From Streptomyces sp. f51 (lineage in GTDB: Bacteria > Actinomycetota > Actinomycetes > Streptomycetales > Streptomycetaceae): a stretch of DNA of 64,000 nucleotides. Shown here one piece after another: positions 32,486-41,002 of the stretch (position 1 is the first letter of the stretch; every line of letters begins with the position of its first letter). The notes under the pieces were generated by a model that saw nothing but the letters and a program-made list of their open reading frames with translations, did not search any database and had not been told where the DNA came from. The DNA lies in the NCBI RefSeq assembly GCF_037940415.1, contig NZ_CP149798.1:2042501-2106500 (forward strand), read 5' to 3'. The translations under genes were made by a program, and so were the position numbers.

Positions 32486-33565
32486 ATGACGCAGGTGACC
32501 GATCACGGCGGGGGCGTACGGTCGATCAGGGTCCCCATCCCGGACAACCCGCTCGGCCACACGCTGGTGTACCTGGTCGACACCGACGCGGGACCCGTCC
32601 TCGTCGACACGGGCTGGGACGACCCCGCCTCCTGGGACACACTCACCGAGGGAATCACCGGCTGCGGAACCTCCGTCCAGGAGATCCACGGCGTCGTCAT
32701 CACCCACCACCACCCCGACCACCACGGCCTGTCGGGCCGGGTCCGCGAGGCGTCCGGCGCCTGGATCGCGATGCACGCCGCCGACACGGCGATCGTCCGG
32801 CGGACCCGGGAGAACCGTCCCGAGCGCTGGTTCGCCTACATGGCCGCCAAGCTGGAGGCCTCCGGAGCCCCCGACGACCACGTCGCCCCGCTCCGCGAGG
32901 CCCAGGGACCGCTCCGCCGCCCCGGCACCCTGCCCGGCTTCTCCCCCGCGCTGCCCGACCGCGAGATCGTCCCCGGCGAACACCTCCCCCTGCCCGGCCG
33001 CCGGCTGCGCGCCGTCTGGACCCCCGGCCACACGCCCGGACACGTGTGCCTGCACCTGGAGGAGACCCACCCGGACCGGCTGCCCGGCAACGGACGCCTG
33101 TTCTCCGGCGACCACCTGCTGCCGCGGATCACCCCGCACATCGGCCTCTACGAGGACCCGGACACCCACGGGCGCCCTCCCTGGGCCAACGGCGTCGAGG
33201 GCCTGGGGGAGATCGCCGATCCGCTCGGCGACTACCTCGACTCCCTGGAGCGCGTCGGACGCCTCGCCCCCGCCGAGGTGCTCCCGGCCCACCAGCACGT
33301 GTTCACCGACGCGCCCGCCCGGGTCGCGGAACTGCTCGCGCACCACGAGGAACGGCTCACCGGCCTGCTCGCACTGCTCGCCGTCCCGCTCACGCCCTGG
33401 CAGCTCGCCGAGCGCATGGAATGGAACCGCCCGTGGGCCGAGATCCCCTACGGATCACGGAACATCGCGGTCTCCGAGGCCGAGGCGCACATCCGCCGGC
33501 TGGTGAAGCTGGGCCGGGCGGAGCCGGTCACCGGCAGCGATCCGGTGACGTACAGGGCGGTATGA
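32486..33565 (+). CDS. MBL-fold metallo-hydrolase with C-terminal winged-helix-like domain
   Basis: A 359-residue metallo-beta-lactamase-fold protein of the LACTB2/glyoxalase II-like group. The metal site HHHPDHH is at 74-80, further ligands are in WTPGHTPGH and FSGDHLLP, and the last ~80 residues resemble the winged-helix tail (BLACT_WH) of LACTB2-type proteins. It starts at ATG 32486 (GGTGGAAG upstream); the frame runs further upstream through operators and into the divergent gene. Its promoter shares KstR-type site D with the aldehyde dehydrogenase operon. It may hydrolyse a thioester or lactone of the pathway, which is inference from regulation only. Confidence 0.85.
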   Translation: MTQVTDHGGGVRSIRVPIPDNPLGHTLVYLVDTDAGPVLVDTGWDDPASWDTLTEGITGCGTSVQEIHGVVITHHHPDHHGLSGRVREASGAWIAMHAADTAIVRRTRENRPERWFAYMAAKLEASGAPDDHVAPLREAQGPLRRPGTLPGFSPALPDREIVPGEHLPLPGRRLRAVWTPGHTPGHVCLHLEETHPDRLPGNGRLFSGDHLLPRITPHIGLYEDPDTHGRPPWANGVEGLGEIADPLGDYLDSLERVGRLAPAEVLPAHQHVFTDAPARVAELLAHHEERLTGLLALLAVPLTPWQLAERMEWNRPWAEIPYGSRNIAVSEAEAHIRRLVKLGRAEPVTGSDPVTYRAV

Positions 33566-33591
33566 CACGGCCGCCCGAACCCGCCGATCGC

Positions 33592-34257
33592 TCAGCGCGG
33601 CAGCAGCTCCCGTATCAACGCGTCCGCCTCACCGAGGAGTTCGACCTCGCGCGCGCTCATCATCGGGTCGGCCGCCCGGCGCCGGCCCGCCTCCGTGAGC
33701 CCCGCGTCACCGACCTGGTCCTCGTTCCCGTCGAGGAGCGCCTCCAGCGTCTCCTCGGCCACCTCCCCGATCGCCTCGCCGCCGACGGCGACCTGGGCGA
33801 GGATCACCGCGGACATGGCCCAGTCCAGCGCGGGCGCCCCCTCCTCGGTGTTGGACCAGTCGATGACCTTCGGCCCGTCCGGGGTGAGCATCACATTGCC
33901 GGGGTGCAGATCCAGATGCAGCACACGGACGGCGGGCTCGGCGGAAAGCCTGGCGGGCACGGCGTGCAGCTTGCGCAGCAGCCGGGCCAGGGTGAGACCC
34001 GCCTCCTGCGCGGAGAGCAGCCCCTGCCCGAAGGCCTCCAGCATGGTCGGCCCGGACAGCCGCTCCATCACCAGGTCCCCCCGGGTCGCGGCCCGCACAC
34101 CGGGCACGGGATAACCGTGCGAGCGCAGATGCTGCATCACCGCCGCCTCGGCCGCCGCGTCACCCCGGCCCCCGCGCATCCGCCGCAGCACCCACGCCTC
34201 GTCCATCTCGTAGACATCCGCCGAACGCCCCGAGCCGAGCAGTCTCCCCGTACGCAT
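33592..34257 (-). CDS. Aminoglycoside phosphotransferase-like (APH) kinase-fold protein
   Basis: A 221-residue protein of the APH/choline kinase-like superfamily. The catalytic loop is HLDLHPGNVML with its Asp, and the metal-binding KVIDWSNTEEG replaces the more usual DFG/DxD. The N-terminal nucleotide loop reads LGSGRSADVYEMDE. It is short for the family. Similar proteins are widespread in Streptomyces and most have no tested substrate, so a resistance role should not be assumed. Convergent with the MBL gene (26-nt gap) and divergent from the cobalamin riboswitch operon. Confidence 0.83.
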   Translation of the reverse strand: MRTGRLLGSGRSADVYEMDEAWVLRRMRGGRGDAAAEAAVMQHLRSHGYPVPGVRAATRGDLVMERLSGPTMLEAFGQGLLSAQEAGLTLARLLRKLHAVPARLSAEPAVRVLHLDLHPGNVMLTPDGPKVIDWSNTEEGAPALDWAMSAVILAQVAVGGEAIGEVAEETLEALLDGNEDQVGDAGLTEAGRRRAADPMMSAREVELLGEADALIRELLPR

Positions 34258-34342
34258 GACCCGAACCTAGCGGATGTCGCCCAGGTCACTCCGGGCCCGT
34301 GCCCCAGGCAACACCCGCCGGAATCCGGGCGGCCGGTAGAGT

Positions 34343-34443
34343 GTGCGCGTCGTCATCACACCCTTACGAGGAGAAGCCGGTGCAATTCCGGCGCTGACCC
34401 GCAACCGTGAACCACTCCGGTGGTGAGCCGGATCGCCTCGCAC
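34343..34443 (+). ncRNA. Cobalamin (AdoCbl) riboswitch
   Basis: The conserved core is clear: GAAGCCGGTGCAATTCCGGC followed by GCTGACCCGCAACCGTGA, then a hairpin and a GAGCCGGATCGCCT B12-box-like segment. Outer arms GTGCG (34343-34347) and CGCAC (34439-34443) can close P1. It lies 126 nt before the start of a five-gene corrinoid uptake operon, which it should switch off when cobalamin is plentiful. Confidence 0.9.
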
Positions 34444-34549
34444 GGGACGTGACCGGCTCGCGCCCTCGGCAGCCCGCCGACGGCCGGCATCGTCGAGGGA
34501 TACGGAGCCGGAGCCGCCCGGATGCCCCCGTGCGCCCGGTGCTGCCCGG

Positions 34550-34564
34550 CTCCCCGCAGGGGAG
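34550..34564 (+). promoter_or_regulatory. Shine-Dalgarno-sequestering hairpin
   Basis: CTCCCC-GCA-GGGGAG: the 3' arm (34559-34564) is the ribosome binding site of the barrel-protein gene at 34569. As the expression platform of the riboswitch it would give translational control. Confidence 0.6.
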
Positions 34565-34568
34565 AGTC

Positions 34569-35810
34569 ATGTTTGTTCGCCGCACCGCAGCGGTACTGGC
34601 CGCCACCGCCGTCATCGGGGCGGTCGTCGCACCGGCCGCGTACGCCGCGGGCTCGTCCCCCTCGCCGTCCCCCTCGGCCGCGCTCCCCTCGGGCCTTTTC
34701 GGCACCGCCGACCCGACCTACGACGGCGTCTGGCGGCAGTCGCTCGCGCTGCTCGCCGAGCACACCGTCGGCGTGAAGCCCGCGGTCAAGGCCGTGGACT
34801 GGCTGACCGGCCAGCAGTGCGCCGACGGCGCCTTCGCCGCGTACCGCGCCGACGCGGGCGCCGCGTGCGACGCCAAGACGCAGGTCGACACCAACAGCAC
34901 CGCCGCCGCCGTCCAGGCCCTCGCCGCGCTCGGCGGCCACGGCGACGCCACCGGCAAGGCCGTGACCTGGCTGAAGTCCGTGCAGAACAAGGACGGCGGC
35001 TGGGGCTACATGGCCGGCGGGCCCAGCGACACCAACTCGACGTCCGTCGTCGTCGGCGCGCTGAAGGCCGTGGGCGAGAAGCCCAAGGATGTCTCCAAGG
35101 GCGGCAAGTCCCCCCTCGACGCCCTGGTGAAGCTGTCGGCGGCCTGCGGCAAGGACGGCGAAGGCGCCTTCGCCTACCAGCCCGACAAGAAGGGCAAGCT
35201 GGTCGCGAACGCGGACGCGACCGCGGCGGGCGTGACCGCCGGCATGGGCCAGGGCTTCGTGGCCGAGACCGGCAACGCCTTCGAGCTCAAGGGGTGTGTC
35301 ACCTCCGACTCCCCCAACCTGGCGGACGCCGCGGGCAACGGCGCCAACTACCTCGCCAAGGCCCTGGCGAAGACCTCGTACCTGAAGTCCGCGCTCCCGG
35401 GCGCCAAGGACCAGCCCGACTACGGCAACACGGCAGACGCGGTCGTGGCCCTGGCCGCCATCGGCGCGACGAAGGACGCGCAGAAGCCGCTCGCCTGGCT
35501 GGAGAAGAACTCCGCGGACTGGGCGGCCAAGTCCGGCCCCGCCGCGTACGCGCAGCTCGTCTTCGCCGCGCACGCCACCGGCACCGACCCGCGCGCCTTC
35601 GGCGGCGAGGACCTGGTGGCCCGGCTCACCGCCACCGGCCCGGCGCCCGTCGCGGCCGGCGCCTCGGCGAGCCCGAGCGAGAAGAAGAACGACGAGAAGA
35701 AGGACGGCGGCAACGGGCTCGCCGTCTGGTGGATCATCGGCGTCGGCCTGGTCGCGGGCATCGGCATCGGCTTCCTCCTCAGCGGCCGCAACAAGAAGCA
35801 GCAGCTGTGA
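34569..35810 (+). CDS. Secreted transcobalamin-like/prenyltransferase-repeat barrel protein, membrane-tethered
   Basis: A 413-residue exported protein: signal peptide ending AYAAG (about residue 24), then squalene-cyclase/prenyltransferase-type helical repeats (WLTGQQCADGAFAAYR, WLKSVQNKDGGWGYM, TNSTSVVVGALKAVG) forming a probable (alpha/alpha)6 barrel, a Ser/Glu/Lys linker, one C-terminal helix (GLAVWWIIGVGLVAGIGIGF) and a basic end. Vertebrate transcobalamin and intrinsic factor use the same barrel fold, and the gene is led by a cobalamin riboswitch and followed by an ECF transporter. A surface corrinoid-capture role is therefore likely, but catalytic or binding residues are not shown. Its stop overlaps the next start (GTGA). 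Confidence 0.85.
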   Translation: MFVRRTAAVLAATAVIGAVVAPAAYAAGSSPSPSPSAALPSGLFGTADPTYDGVWRQSLALLAEHTVGVKPAVKAVDWLTGQQCADGAFAAYRADAGAACDAKTQVDTNSTAAAVQALAALGGHGDATGKAVTWLKSVQNKDGGWGYMAGGPSDTNSTSVVVGALKAVGEKPKDVSKGGKSPLDALVKLSAACGKDGEGAFAYQPDKKGKLVANADATAAGVTAGMGQGFVAETGNAFELKGCVTSDSPNLADAAGNGANYLAKALAKTSYLKSALPGAKDQPDYGNTADAVVALAAIGATKDAQKPLAWLEKNSADWAAKSGPAAYAQLVFAAHATGTDPRAFGGEDLVARLTATGPAPVAAGASASPSEKKNDEKKDGGNGLAVWWIIGVGLVAGIGIGFLLSGRNKKQQL

Positions 35811-36463
35811 CCCGCCGTCGGACGGCCGCGCTCGCCCTGACACTCGTGCCCGCCCTCCTGCTCCTCGTCCTCGGTGGCGCGGGGCAGGCCGGAGCCGTCG
35901 GCTACCGCTACTGGTCCTTCTGGGACCTGACCGGCGGGAAGTGGACGTACGCCACCCAGGGCCCGTCGACCGCGCGGCCGTCCGACGGCGATGTCCAGGG
36001 CTTCCGCTTCGCGGTGAGCGAGGACTCCCAGCACGCCGTACAGCCGCGCGGGAAGCGGGAGTTCGCCTCGATCTGCGCCAAGACGCCCGCCCGGCACGGC
36101 ACGAAGCGGGTGGCCCTGGTCATCGACCCGGGAACGCCCGCCGACGCGCCGTCCGGCGAGACGCCGCCGTCCGCGCGCACCGCCTGCGCCCAGGTCGCCC
36201 CCGACGCCAGCACCGCCGAGGCCCTGGCGGCGGTCGCCGGTCCGCTGCGCTACGACACCAACGCCCTGCTGTGCGCCATCACGGGCTACCCGAGGACGGG
36301 CTGCGGCGACCCGGTCGCGGCCGCCGGACCGACCGCGACCGCCCGTCCGCACGCCTCCGCGCCGACCGGCGACGGTCCCTCGGTGGGCCTGCTGGCGGGA
36401 GCGGCGGCGGTGGCCGTGCTGGGCGCGGGGGCCGTCTGGCAGGCCCGGCGGCGCAAGGACTGA
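35807..36463 (+). CDS. SCO2322-family protein, exported and membrane-anchored
   Basis: A 218-residue protein: N-terminal signal (LALTLVPALLLLVLGGAGQA) and a mature domain starting YRYWSFWDLTGGKWTYATQG, then a C-terminal transmembrane helix (VGLLAGAAAVAVLGAGAVWQ) with basic tail. Cysteines (FASICAK, RTACAQ, NALLCAITGYPRTGCG) could form disulfides. GTG start overlaps the previous stop by four bases, so the two are coupled. NCBI families include an SCO2322 family with this profile and the same neighbours; its function is unknown. Its place in a cobalamin-riboswitch operon suggests an accessory role in corrinoid or cobalt capture at the cell surface. Confidence 0.85.
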   Translation: MTRRRTAALALTLVPALLLLVLGGAGQAGAVGYRYWSFWDLTGGKWTYATQGPSTARPSDGDVQGFRFAVSEDSQHAVQPRGKREFASICAKTPARHGTKRVALVIDPGTPADAPSGETPPSARTACAQVAPDASTAEALAAVAGPLRYDTNALLCAITGYPRTGCGDPVAAAGPTATARPHASAPTGDGPSVGLLAGAAAVAVLGAGAVWQARRRKD

Positions 36464-36473
36464 GGCACCGGTC

Positions 36474-38066
36474 ATGAACGAGGGCGACCGCGACCGCCCC
36501 ACCGACGCGGGCCGACGGCCCGTGCTGCGGTGGGGCTCCTCCCTGCCCGGACAGCCCCGGAGCCCCGGAACGACGGATCCCCGGCACCCGCGACCGACCG
36601 CAGCCACACGGGGGCGGGTACCGGACACGGGCCTGCCGGGGCAGGCACCGGACGCCGAAGCACCGTCGACCGCGGACACCGCCCCGCCGGAGCAGGCACC
36701 GGACACCCGCCCGCCGGAGCAGGCACCGCACGCCCGCCCGCCGGAGCAGGCACCGGACGCCCGCCCGTCGGAGCAGGCACCGCACGCCCGCCCGTCGGAG
36801 CAGGCACCGCACGCCCGCCCGCCGGAGCAGGCACCGGCCTCCCTTCCGCCGGGCCGGGTGCCGCGATCCCGCGGCGCCTCCCCCTCCCGTACCCCCTTTC
36901 CCTCCCCCTCCCCCTCCCCCTCCCCTAGCCCATTCCCCTCCTCCAACTCCCGCCTCGGAAGATCCGGTTCGGGAGTGGGGCGGGCCAATGCCCTGCACCC
37001 GGGGGCCTGGTGGATCTGGGCCCTGGGCCTCGGCACGGCCGCCTCCCGCACCACCAACCCCCTCCTGCTGGCGCTGCTCATGGCGGTGGCGGGCTTCGTG
37101 GTGGCCACCCACCGCACCGACGCGCCCTGGGCCCGCTCCTACACCGCGTTCGTGAAACTGGCCGCGGCCGTGCTCCTCATCCGGCTGGCCTTCGCCGTCT
37201 TCCTCGGCTCACCGATCCCCGGCACCCACGTGATCGTCACGCTGCCCGAGATCCCCCTGCCGCACTGGGCGCAAGGGGTGCGCATCGGCGGCCGGGTCAC
37301 CGCCGAGGGCCTGCTCTTCGCGCTGTACGACGGCCTGAAGCTGGCCGCCCTCCTCGTCTGCGTCGGCGCGGCCAACGCCCTGGCGAATCCGGCACGCCTG
37401 CTCAAGTCGCTGCCGGGGGCGCTGTACGAGGCGGGCGTCGCCGTGGTCGTCGCGCTCACCTTCGCTCCCCATCTGATCGCCGACGTCCAGCGGCTGCGCG
37501 CCGCGCGCCGGCTCCGAGGCCGCCCCGACCGCGGGCTGCGCGGCCTGCTGCACGTCGGACTCCCCGTCCTGGAGGGCGCGCTGGAACGCTCCGTCGCGCT
37601 GGCGGCGGCGATGGACGCACGCGGGTACGGGCGCACGGCCCAGGTCCCGGCCGGCGTCCGCCGGACCACCGGAGCCCTCACCCTGGGCGGCCTGCTCGGC
37701 GTCTGCGCCGGCACCTACGGACTGCTGACCGCGGCGGGCGACAGCTACGGACTGCCGGTCCTGCTGGCCGGACTCGCCGCGGCGCTCGGCGGCCTGTGGC
37801 TGGGCGGACGCCGCTCCCCGCGCACGCGCTACCGGCCGGACCTCTGGGGCGTCCGCGCCTGGCTGGTCGCCGGTTCCGGCGTGGCGGTCGCGGCCCTCAT
37901 GATCGTGGCCGCGTCCGGCGACCCGGCCTCGCTGCACCCCGGCGTCATCCCCCTGGTCGCCCCCACGCTTCCCCTCCGGCCCGCGGCGGCGATCCTGCTC
38001 GGCCTGCTCCCCGCCTTCGCGGCCCCGGCCGTCCGGCGAACCCCTGCCCCCGAGGAGTCATCGTGA
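36474..38066 (+). CDS. ECF transporter T component (CbiQ family) with long repeat-bearing N-terminus
   Basis: A 530-residue EcfT protein. About residues 175-530 are the conserved CbiQ domain with several membrane helices and the coupling motif region AAAMDARGYGRTAQ, which contacts the ATPases. The first ~170 residues are an unusual Pro-rich extension containing six copies of a nine-residue repeat (PPEQAPDTR-like, 36684-36845) and a Ser-Pro run. The start has GAGG about 9 nt upstream; if a later start were used the extension would vanish, but the codon pattern looks coding. The stop overlaps the ATPase start (GTGA). Part of the cobalamin-controlled ECF uptake system. Confidence 0.85.
   Translation: MNEGDRDRPTDAGRRPVLRWGSSLPGQPRSPGTTDPRHPRPTAATRGRVPDTGLPGQAPDAEAPSTADTAPPEQAPDTRPPEQAPHARPPEQAPDARPSEQAPHARPSEQAPHARPPEQAPASLPPGRVPRSRGASPSRTPFPSPSPSPSPSPFPSSNSRLGRSGSGVGRANALHPGAWWIWALGLGTAASRTTNPLLLALLMAVAGFVVATHRTDAPWARSYTAFVKLAAAVLLIRLAFAVFLGSPIPGTHVIVTLPEIPLPHWAQGVRIGGRVTAEGLLFALYDGLKLAALLVCVGAANALANPARLLKSLPGALYEAGVAVVVALTFAPHLIADVQRLRAARRLRGRPDRGLRGLLHVGLPVLEGALERSVALAAAMDARGYGRTAQVPAGVRRTTGALTLGGLLGVCAGTYGLLTAAGDSYGLPVLLAGLAAALGGLWLGGRRSPRTRYRPDLWGVRAWLVAGSGVAVAALMIVAASGDPASLHPGVIPLVAPTLPLRPAAAILLGLLPAFAAPAVRRTPAPEESS
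36684..36845. repeat. 27-bp coding tandem repeat, six copies
   Basis: In-frame units at 36684, 36711, 36738, 36765, 36792 and 36819 encode PPEQAP or PSEQAP followed by DTR, HAR or DAR; the last unit ends ASL. A Pro/Ser run follows (near 36890-36940). The number of units is likely to vary between strains. Confidence 0.85.
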
Positions 38067-39778
38067 TCCGCTTCGAGGACGTCTCCGTGACGTACGCCGG
38101 AGCACCCGAACCCTCCGTCCGGGGCGTGGACTTCGAGGTCCCGGAAGGCGAACTGGTCCTACTGGTCGGCCCGTCGGGGGTCGGCAAGTCGACGGTGCTG
38201 GGCGCGGTGAGCGGACTGGTCCCGCACTTCACGGGAGGGACGCTGCGCGGCCGGGTGACCGTCGCGGGCCGTGACACCCGTACCCACAAACCGCGCGAAC
38301 TGGCCGACGTGGTCGGCACGGTGGGCCAGGACCCGCTCTCCCACTTCGTGACGGACACGGTGGAGGACGAACTCGCCTACGGCATGGAGTCGCTGGGCCT
38401 GGCGCCCGCCGTGATGCGCCGCCGCGTCGAGGAGACCCTCGACCTCCTGTCGCTGGCCGACCTCCGCGACCGCCCGATCGCCACCCTGTCCGGCGGCCAG
38501 CAGCAGCGGGTCGCGATCGGTTCGGTGCTCACCCCGCACCCGCGGGTCCTGGTCCTCGACGAACCGACCTCGGCCCTGGACCCCGGCGCCGCGGAAGAGG
38601 TCCTCGCCGTCCTCCAGCGCCTGGTCCACGACCTCGGCACCACCGTCCTGATGGCCGAGCACCGCCTGGAACGCGTCATCCAGTACGCCGACCGGCTCGC
38701 CCTGCTCCCCGCGCCGGGAGCGCCCCTGATACTCGGCACGCCGTCCGAGATCATGGCCGTCTCCCCCGTGCGCCCGCCGGTGGTGGACCTCGGCCGGCTG
38801 GCCGGCTGGTCCCCGCTCCCCCTGACCGTGCGCGACGCGCGCCGCCAGGCGGGCCCCCTGCGCGAACGCCTGGCCACCCCGCCACCACAGCCGACCTCCT
38901 CGGCCCCCCACCCCCATCCCCAGCCCCCCACAACCCGCACCTCCCCCTCCTCCTCCGCGTTCTCCCGTCTGCTCCGCGGCCACGGCCGCAACCGCGACCG
39001 CGACCATGCCGCCGGGCCACCGCCACCCGAGGTGGCCGTCGTGGACGGGCTGGCCGTCCGGCGCGGTCGCGTCGAGGCGCTGCGCCGGATCGACCTGACC
39101 GCGCGGCCGGGCGAGACCATCGCGCTGATGGGCCGCAACGGCGCCGGGAAGTCGACGCTGCTCGCGGCGCTGGTCGGACTGGTCGAGCCGACCGCAGGTT
39201 CCGTGAGGGTCGGCGGGGCGCCACCGCATCGCACGGCGCCGCGCGACCTCGTACGGCGCGTGGGACTCGTACCGCAGGAACCCCGGGATCTGCTGTACGC
39301 GGACACGGTGGCCGGCGAGTGCGAGGCGGCCGACGAGGACGCCGGGGCCGCCGCCGGAACCTGCCGGGCGCTGGTGTCCGAGCTGCTGCCGGACATCGCC
39401 GACACCACGCACCCGCGTGACCTGTCGGAGGGACAGCGGCTGGCGCTGGCGCTGGCCGTCGTCCTCACGGCCCGCCCCCCGCTGCTGCTCCTGGACGAAC
39501 CGACCCGCGGTCTCGACTACGCGGCCAAGGCCCGGCTGCTCACCGTGCTGCGCCAGCTCGCCGCCGAGGGGCACGCCATCGTGCTCGCCACCCACGACGT
39601 GGAGCTCGCCGCCGAGCTGGCCGACCGGGTGGTGATCCTCGCGGACGGCGAGGTCGTCGCGGACGGTCCCACCGCCGAGGTGGTCGTCGCGTCCCCGTCG
39701 TTCGCCCCCCAGGTGGCCAAGATCCTGGCCCCCGAGCCATGGCTCACCGTCGCCCAGGTCAGAGGTGCCCTCGCATGA
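38063..39778 (+). CDS. Fused two-domain ECF ATPase (EcfA1-EcfA2)
   Basis: A 571-residue protein with two ABC ATPase domains in one chain. Domain 1 has Walker A GPSGVGKS, signature LSGGQQQR and Walker B VLVLDEPTSALD; domain 2 has Walker A GRNGAGKS, a variant signature LSEGQRL and LLLDEPTRGLD. A Pro/His/Ser-rich linker (about residues 270-320) joins them. Group I/II ECF systems normally use two proteins. GTG start with GAGGAG 6 nt upstream, overlapping the T-component stop; its own stop overlaps the S-component ATG. It powers the transporter made by the flanking genes. Confidence 0.88.
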   Translation: MIRFEDVSVTYAGAPEPSVRGVDFEVPEGELVLLVGPSGVGKSTVLGAVSGLVPHFTGGTLRGRVTVAGRDTRTHKPRELADVVGTVGQDPLSHFVTDTVEDELAYGMESLGLAPAVMRRRVEETLDLLSLADLRDRPIATLSGGQQQRVAIGSVLTPHPRVLVLDEPTSALDPGAAEEVLAVLQRLVHDLGTTVLMAEHRLERVIQYADRLALLPAPGAPLILGTPSEIMAVSPVRPPVVDLGRLAGWSPLPLTVRDARRQAGPLRERLATPPPQPTSSAPHPHPQPPTTRTSPSSSAFSRLLRGHGRNRDRDHAAGPPPPEVAVVDGLAVRRGRVEALRRIDLTARPGETIALMGRNGAGKSTLLAALVGLVEPTAGSVRVGGAPPHRTAPRDLVRRVGLVPQEPRDLLYADTVAGECEAADEDAGAAAGTCRALVSELLPDIADTTHPRDLSEGQRLALALAVVLTARPPLLLLDEPTRGLDYAAKARLLTVLRQLAAEGHAIVLATHDVELAAELADRVVILADGEVVADGPTAEVVVASPSFAPQVAKILAPEPWLTVAQVRGALA

Positions 39779-40623
39779 GCACGGCGAAGACGCCCGTCCA
39801 CCCCGCTCGGTCCCAGCCGCAGGCCAGGGCCGTTCGTCTCGGCCCGCGTTCCGTCATCGCGCTGGCCCTGGTCAGCGCGACCGGGGCGGCCGGATTCGGC
39901 TGGCCGCTGTTCGCGGGGCCCGGCTCGCAGGTCAGCGCGCACGCGCAGGACGCTCCGTGGCTGTTCGCGGGGCTCCTCGTCCTGCTGGTCGCGGTGGTCG
40001 CGGCGACGATCTCCGAATCGGGGCTCGGCCCCAAGGCGGTCGCCATGCTCGGGGTGCTGGCCGCGACCGGGGCGGCGCTGCGCCCGATCGGGGCCGGGAC
40101 CGCGGGGATCGAGCCGATGTTCTTCCTGATGGTGCTGAGCGGGCGGGTGCTCGGGCCGGGGTTCGGTTACGTCCTCGGGTCCGTGACCATGTTCGCGTCG
40201 GCGCTGCTGACCGGTGGGGTGGGGCCCTGGATGCCCTTCCAGATGCTGGCCATGGGCTGGTTCACGATGGGGGCGGGACTACTGCCGGGCCCGGACCGGC
40301 TGCGCGGACGCGCGGAGCTGCTGATGCTCGCCGCCTACGGCTTCCTCGCCGCCTTCGCGTACGGCACCGTCATGAATCTGGCGGGCTGGCCCTTCATGGA
40401 CGCGCTGGCCTCGAACATCGCCTTCGACCCGCACGCGGCCGTCCCGGCCAACCTCGCCCGGTTCGTCGCGTACTGCCTGGCCACCTCGCTCGGCTGGGAC
40501 CTGGGACGGGCGGTCGTCACCGTCGTCCTGACCCTGACGATCGGCACGACGCTGCTCAAGGCACTGCGCCGGGCCACGCGCCGGGCCGCTTTCGAGAGCC
40601 CGGTCACCTTCGACCCCCGGTGA
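39775..40623 (+). CDS. ECF transporter S component (corrinoid/cobalt-type)
   Basis: A 282-residue membrane protein with about six helices. The first ~25 residues are cytoplasmic and basic; helices follow from residue 27 (SVIALALVSATGAAGFGWPL). AAATGAALRPIGAGTAGIEP and MFFLMVLSGRVLGPGFGY resemble the substrate-binding helices of CbrT/DUF6580-type S components. The ATG overlaps the ATPase stop (ATGA). As last gene of the riboswitch operon it should give substrate specificity; corrinoid uptake is the best guess from the riboswitch, with cobalt or a precursor as alternatives. Confidence 0.86.
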   Translation: MSTAKTPVHPARSQPQARAVRLGPRSVIALALVSATGAAGFGWPLFAGPGSQVSAHAQDAPWLFAGLLVLLVAVVAATISESGLGPKAVAMLGVLAATGAALRPIGAGTAGIEPMFFLMVLSGRVLGPGFGYVLGSVTMFASALLTGGVGPWMPFQMLAMGWFTMGAGLLPGPDRLRGRAELLMLAAYGFLAAFAYGTVMNLAGWPFMDALASNIAFDPHAAVPANLARFVAYCLATSLGWDLGRAVVTVVLTLTIGTTLLKALRRATRRAAFESPVTFDPR

Positions 40624-41002
40624 TCCGGGACCCACGTCACATCACCCGGCAGCACCCCGTGGTCTCCCCCGCACCCACCGTCAGGCAGCAGGTGAAGCGG
40701 CCCACAGGGCCCAGGTCACATACGAGCCCGCCTAGTAGACCAACGCTCATGACATGAACGCACCCCCACCCCCTCCGACCTGCACTTTGAGAGCCAGGTC
40801 ACACCAAACCCCTCCCCCCCGAATGCGACCACAACTAGTAAAAGGGGTCATTGCGGACGAGCCCGGATCCTGTTTGTCTTGAGGACGTCGCCAGGCGCCA
40901 CGAGCCCTCACGGGCCGCGGCGCCGACGTACGCCGCTCCTTCCGCACACCACGTGGACACGGCGCACCAGCGACTCCATGTCCCCGAGGAAACAGGTTCT
41001 CC
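40624..41002. other. Intergenic region before the SLT-type protein gene
   Basis: 379 bases between the S-component gene and the small secreted SLT protein. The segment 40700-40860 is less GC-biased (ACTAGTAAAAGGGG) and may contain the promoter. I looked for a ydaO (c-di-AMP) riboswitch, common before Streptomyces wall-lytic genes, and did not find its conserved sequence. Nothing else is certain. Confidence 0.4.

Noticed and set aside
33592..34257. APH-like gene as an aminoglycoside resistance gene
   Set aside because: It is short, the metal motif is atypical, and most such Streptomyces homologues are unrelated to resistance.
37010..38062. 922-aa frame covering the T component and ATPase
   Set aside because: The upstream half is an out-of-frame shadow of the CbiQ gene; the ATPase starts at GTG 38063 with GAGGAG upstream.
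40700..41002. Possible ydaO (c-di-AMP) riboswitch before the SLT protein gene
   Set aside because: The conserved core sequence of that riboswitch could not be found.
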